DNA of 64,000 bases from Candidatus Villigracilis saccharophilus (GTDB lineage: Bacteria; Chloroflexota; Anaerolineae; Anaerolineales; Villigracilaceae): assembly GCA_016709305.1 (NCBI GenBank), contig JADJNA010000016.1, forward strand, positions 1 to 64,000, written 5' to 3'. Below the pieces are notes generated by a model. That model did no database searches and had not been told where the DNA came from. It saw only the letters and a program-made list of their open reading frames with translations. Each line of letters starts with the position of its first letter. The stretch's first letter is position 1. This document shows positions 18,059 through 27,612 of this stretch, in pieces. The translations under genes were made by a program, and so were the position numbers.

Positions 18059-18280
18059 ATGGCTACCAAGAAGACCGAAAATGAAAAGAAATTCAAACGC
18101 GAGATCCCCGAAGAAGCCCGCGAACATTACAGGAAAGCGCGCCAGGAAATGAGCGAAGCCATCAAAGGCTTGTTACCCGAAGGCTTTTTGGAACATCGCC
18201 GCGCTGCGCGCAAAGAGATGATGCTCGCTGTCCGCAGCATGCTCGATAAAGCAATTGAAAAAATGGAAGAAAAAGCGTAG
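18059..18280 (+). CDS. Small charged helical protein of unknown function
   Basis: A 73-residue, Lys/Glu-rich, probably all-helical protein (EEAREHYRKARQEMSEAI, LEHRRAARKEMMLAVRS). No known domain is recognised. AAGGAGTTAACC precedes the ATG, and base composition is coding-like. It lies 48 bases after the lipoprotein gene and is followed by an intergenic repeat. Confidence 0.65.
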   Translation: MATKKTENEKKFKREIPEEAREHYRKARQEMSEAIKGLLPEGFLEHRRAARKEMMLAVRSMLDKAIEKMEEKA

Positions 18281-18290
18281 TACCAGCATA

Positions 18291-18377
18291 ATGTCATTGT
18301 GAAGGAGCGAAGCGACTGAAGCACCCCCAATACATGGGATTTCTTCGTCGGGAAGAGTACCCTCCTCGCAATGACAT
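18291..18377. repeat. Palindromic intergenic repeat, GTCATTGCGAGGAG family (copy 1)
   Basis: The ends are near-perfect inverted repeats: ATGTCATTGTGAAGGAG at 18291-18307 and CTCCTCGCAATGACAT at 18362-18377. The inner part includes GTACTCTTCCCGACGAAG on the minus strand, shared with the copy at 53901-54002. It fills the space between two convergent genes and has no coding capacity. Confidence 0.8.
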
Positions 18378-18383
18378 ATTTAT

Positions 18384-20075
18384 TTAATTCCTGCTTCTTC
18401 CCCCAAATATCACCCATAACAAAGTCGCACCGGCGGCTCCAAGCAAACCTCCCCCGAGTTGACCATTTCCACTATTTAATGCTATTACCCCGCTCAGCAG
18501 GAACGCGGCGAATATAACTCCACCTGTCAGACGATCTACAGAACGGCTGACAGTGCGGACTTCACGCGCCACCTGCGGAGATTGAACCACCAGCCCGCCA
18601 GATTCCATTTGTGAGAGCAATCGACTGGCTTGAGAAGGCAAGGCGATAAAAGCCTGCACCACATCACCCACCTGCTTAAGAATATTATCCAAATTAAACA
18701 CGGAAGAAGTCTCTTCTTTCACAAGTTTACCTGCATACGGCGAAAGCTGCTCCCATAAATTGAAATTCGGATCGAGTCCGGTACACATACCTGAAAGGAT
18801 CGCCACCGTACGAACCAGCATCAGCAGGTCATTTGGCACCTGAAAAGGCGTATCCACCATCACATCTCGAACTTTATGGCCAATGTCCCTGACCTCATTT
18901 GGACGGACATTACGCAGCTCGCTCATGGACATACCCCAGAAGCGGTCAAAGACGGCTGAGGATGCCTGTTCCAAAGCCTGCGTATCCGCACCTGGTAATA
19001 AAAATCCCAATTCTTTATAAGACTTGATCAAACGTGCTGCGTCACGCGTGCCGATCGCCACGACCGTCTCACGCAAGCCCTTGCGAAGATTCTCAGGCAC
19101 ACGCCCCACCATGCCAAAGTCTACAAAGGTCAATTGCCAGCGGATGGATTTGCGTTTGCTTCCTTTCGTGCGCGGTAATGGCGTGATAAATAAATTGCCA
19201 GGGTGCGGGTCGGCGTGAAAAAATCCGTCTTCAAATATTTGTTCGAGATAGGCATCCAATAACTTGCGCGCGACCTCGCCGCGGTCAATGCCAGCAGCAG
19301 TGATGGCATCATATTCCGTGATCTTGATCGAGAATACATCTTCAAGCGTCAATACCCGCAAAGCGGATAAATTTCTGACCACACGCGGCACATTCACGAA
19401 TTTATCATCGCTGAAATTCTCAAAAAATGTTTCAGCGTTTTGCGCTTCTTTTTGATAATCAATTTCTTCGTACACCGTGGCGGAAAACTCTCGCAGCAAG
19501 GCGGGCACATCAGCATGTTCACGCACGGGACGGTAACGCATCAGCCACCCACCCACCCGCTGTAACGCGGATAAGTCAACGGTCACGATGGAGGCGATGC
19601 TTGGGCGCTGAACCTTTACGACGACATTAACAAAATCCACATCTTCACTGCCCTTCAATCTGGCTCTATGTACCTGTCCCAATGATGCAGCGGCCAGCGG
19701 ACTCTCATCAAACCATTCGAATTTTTCCATCAGCGGTGCACCCAATTCATGCTCGGCAAGCTGGCGGATGTCCTCAAAAGTTTCCGCAGGAACTTCATCC
19801 TGCAGATCGGCAAGGGTGTCTGTGATCTCGGGCGGAAGCACATCAAGGCGCGAGGAAAGGAATTGTCCAACTTTGATCATTACGCCGCCCATACGCAATG
19901 CCAATGCGCGAAAACGCATGGCTTCGCGGCGAAATCTTTCCGGGCGCGTACGTTTGGCAAGCCGGCGAAAGCCGCTTTTACGCAGGATCAACTCCCAATA
20001 GATAAAACGTGCGATCATGCCGGCAAAAAATGTAAGGATACGGAAGTAGCGTCCACGATAGGAAGGTTGCTTCAT
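18384..20075 (-). CDS. UbiB/AarF/ABC1 atypical protein kinase-like protein
   Basis: A 563-residue ABC1-family protein. The N-terminal KxGQ motif is in GGVMIKVGQFLSSR, the Ala-rich nucleotide loop is SPLAAASLGQVHRA, followed by VVVKVQRP (lysine), EIDYQKEAQNAE, the catalytic loop FFHADPHPGNLF and metal-binding FVDFGMVGR. Two membrane helices close the protein (GVIFAAFLLSGVIALNSG and the last 25 residues). Relatives support isoprenoid quinone or lipid metabolism by an unorthodox ATPase activity. It is a single-gene unit here. Confidence 0.9.
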   Translation of the reverse strand: MKQPSYRGRYFRILTFFAGMIARFIYWELILRKSGFRRLAKRTRPERFRREAMRFRALALRMGGVMIKVGQFLSSRLDVLPPEITDTLADLQDEVPAETFEDIRQLAEHELGAPLMEKFEWFDESPLAAASLGQVHRARLKGSEDVDFVNVVVKVQRPSIASIVTVDLSALQRVGGWLMRYRPVREHADVPALLREFSATVYEEIDYQKEAQNAETFFENFSDDKFVNVPRVVRNLSALRVLTLEDVFSIKITEYDAITAAGIDRGEVARKLLDAYLEQIFEDGFFHADPHPGNLFITPLPRTKGSKRKSIRWQLTFVDFGMVGRVPENLRKGLRETVVAIGTRDAARLIKSYKELGFLLPGADTQALEQASSAVFDRFWGMSMSELRNVRPNEVRDIGHKVRDVMVDTPFQVPNDLLMLVRTVAILSGMCTGLDPNFNLWEQLSPYAGKLVKEETSSVFNLDNILKQVGDVVQAFIALPSQASRLLSQMESGGLVVQSPQVAREVRTVSRSVDRLTGGVIFAAFLLSGVIALNSGNGQLGGGLLGAAGATLLWVIFGGRSRN

Positions 20076-20124
20076 TCAATCTCCAAAAAAAGTGATGTTC
20101 GGATTGTAACACTGGCAGGCAAAC

Positions 20125-20153
20125 AAAAAAGGCACCCGATATCGGATGCCTTT
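20125..20153 (-). terminator. Intrinsic terminator after the DUF4404 gene
   Basis: On the minus strand AAAAGGCATCCG pairs with CGGGTGCCTTTT and runs into a T tract; it lies 17 bases after the stop at 20170. Confidence 0.8.
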
Positions 20154-20169
20154 TGGAGTCCTGATAAAT

Positions 20170-20436
20170 TTATATCCCCGCGTTACTTAGAATGGAAAAT
20201 AAACTGGACAGAGCGGTGGTGAGGTCCGGGTGAGTGACCTCAAAATGTTCAATTGATGATTCGATGCGATCCATCATTGAAGGTGCGGGCTGCTTTGATT
20301 CAGCACGTTCCAATAGTTCGCGAATATCTGCCGAGAGCTCACGCAGAAGCAGCTGGCCTTTTTCATCGTCCGCCTGAATTCCTTCGATCTCCTGATTTAA
20401 TTTCTCGAGTAGTGTGTCAATTTCCTGGTTATCCAT
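20170..20436 (-). CDS. DUF4404-family small protein
   Basis: An 88-residue protein with an N-terminal helical pair (IDTLLEKLNQEIEGIQ, LLRELSADIRELLERA) and a C-terminal DRIESSIEHFEVTHPDLT ending in ALSSLFSILSNAGI. This pattern matches DUF4404, small helical proteins of unknown role. It is followed by a terminator. GAGAGGCAATCCC lies before the start. Confidence 0.75.
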   Translation of the reverse strand: MDNQEIDTLLEKLNQEIEGIQADDEKGQLLLRELSADIRELLERAESKQPAPSMMDRIESSIEHFEVTHPDLTTALSSLFSILSNAGI

Positions 20437-20514
20437 GGGATTGCCTCTCTTTGATTTGAAGGAATATGTATTATCTATCCATATTTTACAACTTTTTACG
20501 TTCTCCGACGCGCG

Positions 20515-20772
20515 TCATTGTAATATCTCACGATCAGCCTGCTCAATTTCTTCATAGACCCGTTTCACCTCGGCCTTCATCTCGGATGAAACACCAGCGG
20601 TCATGGAAATAAACTTAACAAGGTCGCGCGCCTGGCGCAATGTATCTTTCACATTTGCAATATAAGAAAAATCATTGCGACCACTTTCAGGCGGGACGGG
20701 CAGTTCACGCGCCTTTTGAATTAATGCGCGCGCGCGGATAATGCGTTCAGCGGCTGGAATTAGTTTTGCCAT
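20515..20772 (-). CDS. Small conserved helical protein of unknown function
   Basis: An 85-residue protein, mostly alpha-helical (PAAERIIRARALIQKARELP, VKDTLRQARDLVKFI, VKRVYEEIEQADREIL). No known family is recognised. AAGGAGCAAGC precedes ATG 20772. It stands alone 79 bases upstream of the DUF4404 gene, in the same orientation. Confidence 0.65.
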   Translation of the reverse strand: MAKLIPAAERIIRARALIQKARELPVPPESGRNDFSYIANVKDTLRQARDLVKFISMTAGVSSEMKAEVKRVYEEIEQADREILQ

Positions 20773-21076
20773 GCTTGCTCCTTTGTGATGAAGGCTATTT
20801 TCCCTGAGAGATGCAAATCTTACAAGGGATATTGGCGAACTGGGCTTTTTCCGATTCTTAATCTAACCTAAGAAAATGAAAATACGATGTACATAGGCAG
20901 TTTGTACGGGTATCGTATGCTATTATCATTTATATGGCTGATAGAATGACAGCCTTGCCTGTACCCAGTTCCCCGCCAAACAACCAAATGAGAAAACTCT
21001 ACATCGGAAACGGGACAGGTTCCTGGTCCGCTATGATGCGGTTCTTTTTCAAAAATATAAATAGAAAGGAAAATCA
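20773..21076. other. Intergenic region without recognised genes
   Basis: This 304-base gap between divergent genes holds the ribosome-binding sites of both neighbours. I see no RNA gene, repeat or convincing terminator in it; promoters for both sides are expected here but I cannot assign them. Confidence 0.5.
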
Positions 21077-21787
21077 ATGAAATTCAGTAAAACTTTTTTC
21101 GTCCCAATATTGATCGTTTTCGGTTTGCTCCTCAGCGCATGCGGAGGCGAAGCCACCCCGGAACCAACACCCACTTTAAGCCTTGAGGCGATGCAGACTT
21201 TGGCTGTGGCTACTTTTTCAGCCCAGTTGACTCAGACCGCTCTTGCCGCGCCGACAAATACACCCACCCCAACAAACACACCAGCCGCGACACTGCCAGT
21301 TTCCACATTGGCAAATGTAACTCCCTTTGGTACAGGTGTGGGGGCGGTTCCAACCGCATCCTGCTACAGATTAACATATGTTAATGATGTTAACATTCCT
21401 GATAACACAACCATGTCTGCGGGGCAGACATTTACCAAGACCTGGAAGGTGAGAAATAGTGGAACCTGCGCCTGGGACGCGGGCTTTAAGTTCGCGTTCA
21501 TTGGCGGAGACGCAATGGGCGGTACAACCTACACCCTGCCGCAGAATGTGCCTGCCAATACGGAAATTGATATTTCAATCAACATGACCGCGCCTAGTAA
21601 GACTGGCGCAATCCGAGGGAATTGGAGACTATCCACCTCGGCCGGGCAGTACTTCGGCGACGAAGTGTATGTACTGATCCTGGTAGGCGGAGCAGCCCCT
21701 GCCCCCGGGACAGCCACAAATACGAGCGTTGCCACCCCAGCAACTGCAACATCCACAGCAACACCAACAGCAACTAGCTCGCCTTAG
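21077..21787 (+). CDS. Lipoprotein with NBR1-type Ig-like domain (second copy)
   Basis: A 236-residue lipoprotein with signal peptide and lipobox LLLSAC (Cys22), a Thr/Pro/Ala linker (about 60-85), the Ig-like domain with FTKTWKVRNSGTCAWDAGF and a C-terminal Ala/Thr tail of about 25 residues. It shares its layout and domain with the protein at 17385-18011. AGAAAGGAAAATCA precedes the start, and a very strong terminator follows. The two genes are probably ancient paralogues, separated by about 3 kb of unrelated genes. Confidence 0.85.
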   Translation: MKFSKTFFVPILIVFGLLLSACGGEATPEPTPTLSLEAMQTLAVATFSAQLTQTALAAPTNTPTPTNTPAATLPVSTLANVTPFGTGVGAVPTASCYRLTYVNDVNIPDNTTMSAGQTFTKTWKVRNSGTCAWDAGFKFAFIGGDAMGGTTYTLPQNVPANTEIDISINMTAPSKTGAIRGNWRLSTSAGQYFGDEVYVLILVGGAAPAPGTATNTSVATPATATSTATPTATSSP

Positions 21788-21825
21788 TTTCCAAGCTACG
21801 ATTTATAGCCGTAATCAAAAATAAT

Positions 21826-21861
21826 AAAGACCCGCTTTGAATATGATCAAAGCGGGTCTTT
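21826..21861 (+). terminator. Strong intrinsic terminator
   Basis: A perfect 15-bp stem AAAGACCCGCTTTGA/TCAAAGCGGGTCTTT with a 6-base loop, followed by ATT. It lies between the convergent lipoprotein and zinc-ribbon genes and can serve both strands. Confidence 0.9.
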
Positions 21862-21890
21862 ATTCGAGACGAGGAAAGGCGAATATTCTA

Positions 21891-22313
21891 TTAATCAAGG
21901 TTTTTATCGGCACGATTATCCCTCTCCCAGCGTTGAAGCGCAGACTGGATACACGCCCGCCGAGTAGCAGCCGGCAACGCGGCTTTTTCCATTTCTATCA
22001 GCCGATCCGCAACAGCGCGATCCCCGCCGACTTTTTGAAGAAAATTATTATATAAAATAGATGCATCCAACGCGTCCCCAAAGACATCATCCGCAACATA
22101 TGGTTTGTTGAAAATTCTATGGAAGACATCTGTCAATTTGCTAAACAGACCTGTGACTACAGGAAGGTTACGCCTTCCCTCGGGGTCGTCCTCCGGCTCA
22201 TATAGATTAATCCCGCAGTTGGGACAGCGGGTCAGTTCGTAATGAAAATACGCTCCACAATTAGCACATTCAAATTCATTTTCGGCAGGCTCAGGATCGA
22301 TACTGGCTGGCAT
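21891..22313 (-). CDS. Zinc-ribbon protein of unknown function
   Basis: A 140-residue protein with an N-terminal four-cysteine zinc ribbon, CANCGAYFHYELTRCPNCG (residues 16-34), followed by a soluble helical region containing ALDASILYNNFLQKVGGDR and RLIEMEKAALP. No further family was recognised. AAGGACATCCCC precedes the start. It faces the second lipoprotein across a shared terminator. Confidence 0.7.
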   Translation of the reverse strand: MPASIDPEPAENEFECANCGAYFHYELTRCPNCGINLYEPEDDPEGRRNLPVVTGLFSKLTDVFHRIFNKPYVADDVFGDALDASILYNNFLQKVGGDRAVADRLIEMEKAALPAATRRACIQSALQRWERDNRADKNLD

Positions 22314-22408
22314 GGGGATGTCCTTTTCTTAATTGGGCGATCATAATCGAATCGGTCGTATAATGAATCATTCAAGTCTATCATTAGACTTGAGAAGGAG
22401 TGTATCAA

Positions 22409-22914
22409 ATGGGACTTTTTGGCTTTGGCAAGAAATCAGATAAAAATACCCCCGTGCTTTCCGTGGACGAAGTCCGTCAGCGATTATTGACCTTGAATCG
22501 CGAGACCGCGCCCTACCAGATCGTTGACGGCGCATCTCAAAACGTCGATTTGATCGCGGAGTGGAAGATCGTAGACGCAAAGTGGTACGAACTATTTTCA
22601 AAAGCGAATCTGACGAAAGTCTTCCGTATCTACATGAAATTCGATGCCGCAAAACATCAAGTGCGCGGCAAGGATGAAGAATTCACGGTTGAATGGCGCG
22701 CAGGCGTGCCAGCGCTTTCGCTGGCAGTTTCAAAGTTTCAAGGGCAAATGACCTCGGTCGAGTTTGGCGCGGCATACGCCTTTACTGAGGAGTTAAAGCC
22801 CGGCGTGGTTTATAACTATCGCTTCAACACCAACGAGATCAAAAAGCCGATCCAGGAGGCAGTCACCGCCTGCGGTTGGGATTATAAAGGCATAGCTTTC
22901 GGGGGAAACTATAA
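22409..22914 (+). CDS. Conserved protein of unknown function, 3' end frameshifted
   Basis: A soluble protein of about 168 residues starting MGLFGFGKKSDK with AAGGAGTGTATCAA upstream. It contains VDLIAEWKIVDAKWYELF and YRFNTNEIKKPIQEAV, and the closing CGWDYKGIAFGG. As sequenced, the frame runs past this end to 23104, overlapping 128 bases of the convergent PPK2 gene with no further family-like sequence. Adding one G to the five-G run at 22901-22905 would give AFGGKL and a stop at 22914, a sensible end. I therefore place the end at 22914 and treat the overrun as a one-base error. Confidence 0.6.
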
Positions 22915-22976
22915 GCACGATTGTCGCGCCCAATCGCTACACGACAATTCCTTCCTGATGTTCAGCGCAAAAAGTC

Positions 22977-23780
22977 TTACTCGATCACAACCCCACTTAG
23001 ATCTTCTTCAGATTCGGGATAATTCATTTTCAACCCTTCCAGCGTATCCACCAGGACAGAGGAGATTACCAGATCGCGGAACCATTTGCGGTTGGCAGGG
23101 ATGATATACCATGGGGCATATGCGGTGCTGGTCTTGCCAAGCACATCTTCAAAGGCATTCATATAATCAGGCCAAAACTTGCGTTCCTCCAGATCTCCGA
23201 GACGGAACTTCCAGCGCTTGGCGGGGTCGTCAAGGCGGGCTTGCAGCCTTTCCTTTTGCTCATCCAAGTCAATATGCAGGTAGAACTTCAAAATTGTTGT
23301 ACCATTTTCGGCGAGCGTGCGCTCGAATTGATTGATCTGATCGAAGCGCCTGCCCCATACCTCAGGCGGGACATAGTTATGCACACGCACCACAAGCACA
23401 TCCTCATAATGACTGCGGTTGAAAATTACCATTTCACCTTTGGCCGGCACCTGCTTGTGGATGCGCCACAAAAAATCATGATCGAGTTCTTCGGCTGTGG
23501 GCGCCTTGAAACTAGCCACACGCACCCCCGCAGGATTCACCCGATCAAACACGCGGCGGATCACTCCATCCTTTCCACCTGTATCCATAGCCTGTAGGAT
23601 AACCAGTACTTTGTGTTTGTGTTCAGCAAACAATACTTCCTGCAGCATTTCCAATCTGGCATTGAGTTTTTCCAGCAAGGCCAGTCCCTCCTCCTTGCCG
23701 CCCTTGAAATCGCCCATATCATTCGGGTCCCATTTTGCGAGTTTTACTTTGGTTTCAGGTTTGACGAGATATTTTTTCAT
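22977..23780 (-). CDS. Polyphosphate kinase 2 (PPK2 family)
   Basis: A 267-residue PPK2 domain protein. Walker A QAMDTGGKDGVI, lid-region GVRVASFKAPTAEELDHDFLW, Walker B-like VIFNRSHYEDVLVVRVH and the WKFRLGDLEERKFW segment are all present. PPK2 enzymes transfer phosphate between polyphosphate and nucleotides; class I, II and III differ in whether NDP or NMP is used and this cannot be settled here. Start 23780 is preferred (AGAGGAATTTTC upstream). Confidence 0.92.
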   Translation of the reverse strand: MKKYLVKPETKVKLAKWDPNDMGDFKGGKEEGLALLEKLNARLEMLQEVLFAEHKHKVLVILQAMDTGGKDGVIRRVFDRVNPAGVRVASFKAPTAEELDHDFLWRIHKQVPAKGEMVIFNRSHYEDVLVVRVHNYVPPEVWGRRFDQINQFERTLAENGTTILKFYLHIDLDEQKERLQARLDDPAKRWKFRLGDLEERKFWPDYMNAFEDVLGKTSTAYAPWYIIPANRKWFRDLVISSVLVDTLEGLKMNYPESEEDLSGVVIE

Positions 23781-24155
23781 GAAAATTCCTCTTTCCATTT
23801 ATGATTTGACTGAGATAATGATAATCGAAAATAATCCAGGAAATTTCGATTCAGACCGAACTGCCCATCAATGGCAACACACCCCAGTTGCACTCCCAAA
23901 TTTTCTCCTGCGGTGTGAAATAGCGGATGCAGCCTTGCCCAGACTTAAACCCTTCCTGTTCAATAAATGAAGGCGCGCCTGTATCACCTCTGTCCTCAAG
24001 ATATAGACACCAATGAAATGCATCTGACTGGCAATACTCACTTCCGCAAATCTAAAAATTTGATCTGTGGAAAGGAGAAGTCCGTATCACCATGAAAATT
24101 TTCCCAAAGTAAGTAACTATCACCTTTGAAAAGCACCCCCAAAGGAATAAGGACT
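23781..24155. other. Intergenic region with one doubtful short frame
   Basis: This gap upstream of PPK2 contains a 50-codon plus-strand frame from ATG 23818 (MIIENNPGNFDSDR..., ending LPRLKPFLFNK). It has no ribosome-binding site or recognisable family, so I do not call it a gene. No terminator, RNA or repeat was recognised. Confidence 0.4.
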
Positions 24156-24392
24156 GTGACTTATAATCAGACCATATTACTTATGGATTTCGACAGCAAG
24201 TGCAAGTTCGCCAAAGCACCTGAACAGCCATCGGGTCATGGACACTTTATGGATCGGCGCGCACTGATCGGACATGCGACTCCCATAGCGCAAGAGTCAT
24301 CGGACAACGGAATGAACAAACTATTAGAGGAACTCAGCGAGAAATTACCGGCTTTGAATTTGAAAAAAAAAGTCAAATCAAGCAACAATTAA
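24156..24392 (+). CDS. Possible small protein upstream of the HD-GYP sensor
   Basis: A 78-codon frame starting at GTG with AAAGGA nine bases upstream: TYNQTILLMDFDSKCKFA at the start and a Lys-rich end. No family is recognised. It ends 28 bases before the large sensor gene in the same orientation, which is the main reason to consider it real. Coding status is uncertain. Confidence 0.35.
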   Translation: MTYNQTILLMDFDSKCKFAKAPEQPSGHGHFMDRRALIGHATPIAQESSDNGMNKLLEELSEKLPALNLKKKVKSSNN

Positions 24393-24420
24393 TCGGGCGG
24401 GATAAGGCAGGGAACAGCAT

Positions 24421-27400
24421 ATGACACCAGATGATAAAGTTATCAAAAAAAGCACAGCGCCGCGCATTACAATATTTTTTGTTGTTTATCTGGTCATCTT
24501 TATAATCCTGGACTCACGCTCACACACATTCGAAGTCTACCCTGGCATTGTGGCATGGTATCCGCCCGATGGATTGAGTTTTGCCTTTTTGCTGGCGCTC
24601 GGCGCGCTCTTTCTACCGGCGCTTGCAATCGCATCCATCATCAGCAGCTTTCTTGTATTCCAACTGCCGCTGCCGCTCTCGGAACTAATCAGCTGGGCAA
24701 TCATTATCTCAACCGCCTTTGGCATTGCCTCTTGGTTTCTGCGAAGTCGAGTCCGCATTGATATACGACTACGCAGCACACGCGACCTGCTTTGGCTGAT
24801 CGCTTCCGCCGCAATGGTGTCTGCTCTTTTGGGGATCATTTCTGTTTCCACCTCCGTTGCGACCGGTGTCATTCCATCCGATCAGAGACTTTGGGCAGGC
24901 TTACAATGGTGGATCGGGGAAATGATAGGCATTCTGGTGCTCACCCCCGCCCTGCTCATCCACCTTGTTCCGCATGTAAAACGATTTGTAGATGGAGAAA
25001 TCGACTTCGAACCAATTCATGTTTTTTCAAAACTGAACTCCCCCTGGACCTTCGCACAAATACTCAGCATCTTTATCACGGTCTACCTTGCGGCCGAGGT
25101 AAGCTGGCCTGACAATTTTCATCCATTCTTCCTGATCGCCATCCCACCCATCTGGATCGCCGTCCAGCACGGACTTTCGGGGAGCAGTCTTGCTAATATT
25201 CTGGTCAATTTTGGAATCACAGGGGTGGCGCGGGGAAATCAGAATTTCAATCCTCAGGAACTTGGTCAATTACAGTTCATGATGCTGATTGTTTTTTGCT
25301 CCAGCCTTTTGATCGGAAGCATCATCTCGGAGGGAAGCCAATTAAAACAATCATCAATCGCGGAAATAGAACGGCGAGGAAAAAAAATTATTTACGAGAT
25401 CATCATCATTGCCGTTTTGGTGATGTCAACCTGGATCTTGGAATACACATTTGATTTTTTTCATGTGATCTCTGATTGGGGTACTCTTAACCACATCAGC
25501 GTGGTGGAAGAGACCCTCGCGAGTATCATGATTCTGGGCCTGTCTTTAGGAGTATTTTCGTATCGCAGATGGAAAGAAGTTCAAAACGAGATCAGTGAGC
25601 GCGGGAAAGCGCAAGCGGAATTGCAGGATCTATATCGCGAATTGGAAATCCGTGTAAAGGAAAGAACTGCCGATCTCTCAAAGACGAACGAATTATTGAC
25701 CACTGAGATCAATGAGCGTAAGCAGGCTGAAGAAGCACTTGCGCGCAGTGAGAAAAGATTCAGGTCATTGATCGAAAATAGTCTGGATGCCATCACACTC
25801 CTGGACGCAACTGGCGTCGCAGTTTATGACAGCCCAGCCGCGCCAGGGCTGCTTGGTTACGAGCGCGATGAACTGGTGGGGCAGAACATATTTGGCTTGC
25901 TGCATGAAGAAGACCTGGTTTCGATTCAATCCTTGTTCCGGGAACTTATTGAAACGCCAGGCGGGCGCTTGAACAAAAATTTCCGCTTTCGTCACAAAAG
26001 CGGCTCATGGCGCTGGCTCGAATCTGTCAGCACAAATCTACTGGCCGAACCCAGCGTCAACGCCATTGTCGTGAACTATCGCGATATTACAGAACGTATG
26101 CAAACAGAGCAGACCCTACACAACGCTCAAAAACTGTATCAGACCCTATTCGAGCAATCTGCGGATGCAGTATTCATCCTCGACCTTGAAGGCCGTCACG
26201 TGGAGGCAAATCAGCGCGCAACCGAAATGCTCGGTTACTCGCATGACGAGCTATTACATCTATCTGCAAGGGATGTTTCAGCAGAGGTGAATCAAAGCGT
26301 AGATGTGCTTTCCAAATTACTGAACGGCGAAATCATGAAGACTTACGAGCGGGTATTCCGTCGAAAAGATGGCAGCCTGCTGGATGTGGAACCGCACGTC
26401 ACTTTAATACACGATGAAAACGGGCAGCCATTCCATATACAAAGTATTGTGCGCGACATCAGTGAACGTAAGCGGGCGGAAGCCGAGATCCAAACCCGCA
26501 CGAAGGAACTCTTGACGCTCTACGATCTGTCACGCGCATTGGCAGACGCCAACGACCTGGACAAGATACTGGAGATCGTCAACCGCCAAACAGTGGACAG
26601 CACCCACATCACATTTGCCCGTATCGCCCTGTTGGAGAACGATCACCTTGTAACACGTTCCGTTTATCCAGTCCGTGTGCTGGAATATGACCTGCTCATA
26701 AATTCAGAGTATGCGATCGATTCCGTGCCATATTGCAAGCAAGTCCTCGAGCAGGACCAGCCCGTCATCCTGCGAAGCAGCCATCAGAGACTCAATGATA
26801 GGGAACGCGCCATACTCCTGCTGGATTTCACACAAACCATCTGTCTTATCCCGTTGCGCGTGCATGGCAACGATTCGAATTCCAGCCGTTTACTGGGACT
26901 GCTTATGTTGGGCGAGGTGCGGAAAGAAGAACGCGAGCCATTCACATCCGAAAAGCTGCGCCTGGCCCGCAGCATTGGCGATCAAGCCGCAATCGCCATA
27001 GACAATGCCAGATTGTTCAAAGACCTGCAGCGTTCGAATATTGATCTTAGTCTCGCCTATGAAGCGACCATTGCAGGCTGGTCAGCCGCCCTGGATCTGC
27101 GCGATAAAGAGACGGAAGGTCACGCGCAGCGCGTTACAGAGATGACGCACAAGCTGGCGATACAAATGGGATTCACGGGACAGGAATTGGCACAAGCACG
27201 CTACGGGGCGCTCCTGCACGATATTGGCAAGATGGGTGTGCCAGACCGAATCCTGCTTAAACCAGATAAACTTACCGATGAGGAGCTGGAGATCATGCGC
27301 ATGCACCCTGCCTACGCGTATCAAATGCTCAAGCCGATCAATTACCTGGAACTTGCGCTGACCATCCCCTATTGCCACCATGAAAAATGGGACGGCACAG

Positions 27401-27612
27401 GCTATCCGCGCGGGTTGAAAGGTGAACAGATCCCCATCGCCGCGCAGATATTCGCTGTTGTGGATGTATACGATGCCCTGGTCAGCGACCGGCCCTATCG
27501 AAAAAGCTGGTCGCGTGAAAAAACACTGGAATATATCCATGAATTGTCAGGCAATCACTTTAATCCTCAGATTGTAAAAGAGTTCATGAAGATGCTGAAT
27601 GAAGAGCGATAA
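24421..27612 (+). CDS. Membrane sensor MASE1-PAS-PAS-GAF with HD-GYP phosphodiesterase output
   Basis: A 1063-residue receptor. Residues about 15-385 hold roughly ten membrane helices with the MASE1 pattern (YPPDGLSFAFLLALGAL). A short coiled coil (about 390-440, ERGKAQAELQDLYRELEIRV) leads into two PAS domains (about 445-560 and 570-690), each ending in a VRDISER-type linker, then a GAF domain (about 700-860). The C-terminal 190 residues are an HD-GYP domain: LLHDIGKMGVPD, HHEKWDGTGYP and DVYDALVSDRPYR. HD-GYP proteins hydrolyse c-di-GMP. The catalytic HD and GYP residues are intact. A diguanylate cyclase gene follows 450 bases downstream, so synthesis and breakdown may respond to linked signals. 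Confidence 0.92.
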   Translation: MTPDDKVIKKSTAPRITIFFVVYLVIFIILDSRSHTFEVYPGIVAWYPPDGLSFAFLLALGALFLPALAIASIISSFLVFQLPLPLSELISWAIIISTAFGIASWFLRSRVRIDIRLRSTRDLLWLIASAAMVSALLGIISVSTSVATGVIPSDQRLWAGLQWWIGEMIGILVLTPALLIHLVPHVKRFVDGEIDFEPIHVFSKLNSPWTFAQILSIFITVYLAAEVSWPDNFHPFFLIAIPPIWIAVQHGLSGSSLANILVNFGITGVARGNQNFNPQELGQLQFMMLIVFCSSLLIGSIISEGSQLKQSSIAEIERRGKKIIYEIIIIAVLVMSTWILEYTFDFFHVISDWGTLNHISVVEETLASIMILGLSLGVFSYRRWKEVQNEISERGKAQAELQDLYRELEIRVKERTADLSKTNELLTTEINERKQAEEALARSEKRFRSLIENSLDAITLLDATGVAVYDSPAAPGLLGYERDELVGQNIFGLLHEEDLVSIQSLFRELIETPGGRLNKNFRFRHKSGSWRWLESVSTNLLAEPSVNAIVVNYRDITERMQTEQTLHNAQKLYQTLFEQSADAVFILDLEGRHVEANQRATEMLGYSHDELLHLSARDVSAEVNQSVDVLSKLLNGEIMKTYERVFRRKDGSLLDVEPHVTLIHDENGQPFHIQSIVRDISERKRAEAEIQTRTKELLTLYDLSRALADANDLDKILEIVNRQTVDSTHITFARIALLENDHLVTRSVYPVRVLEYDLLINSEYAIDSVPYCKQVLEQDQPVILRSSHQRLNDRERAILLLDFTQTICLIPLRVHGNDSNSSRLLGLLMLGEVRKEEREPFTSEKLRLARSIGDQAAIAIDNARLFKDLQRSNIDLSLAYEATIAGWSAALDLRDKETEGHAQRVTEMTHKLAIQMGFTGQELAQARYGALLHDIGKMGVPDRILLKPDKLTDEELEIMRMHPAYAYQMLKPINYLELALTIPYCHHEKWDGTGYPRGLKGEQIPIAAQIFAVVDVYDALVSDRPYRKSWSREKTLEYIHELSGNHFNPQIVKEFMKMLNEER

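Noticed and set aside
23111..23970. Plus-strand open frames opposite PPK2
   Set aside because: They are antisense to a well-conserved gene and lack ribosome-binding sites or family features.
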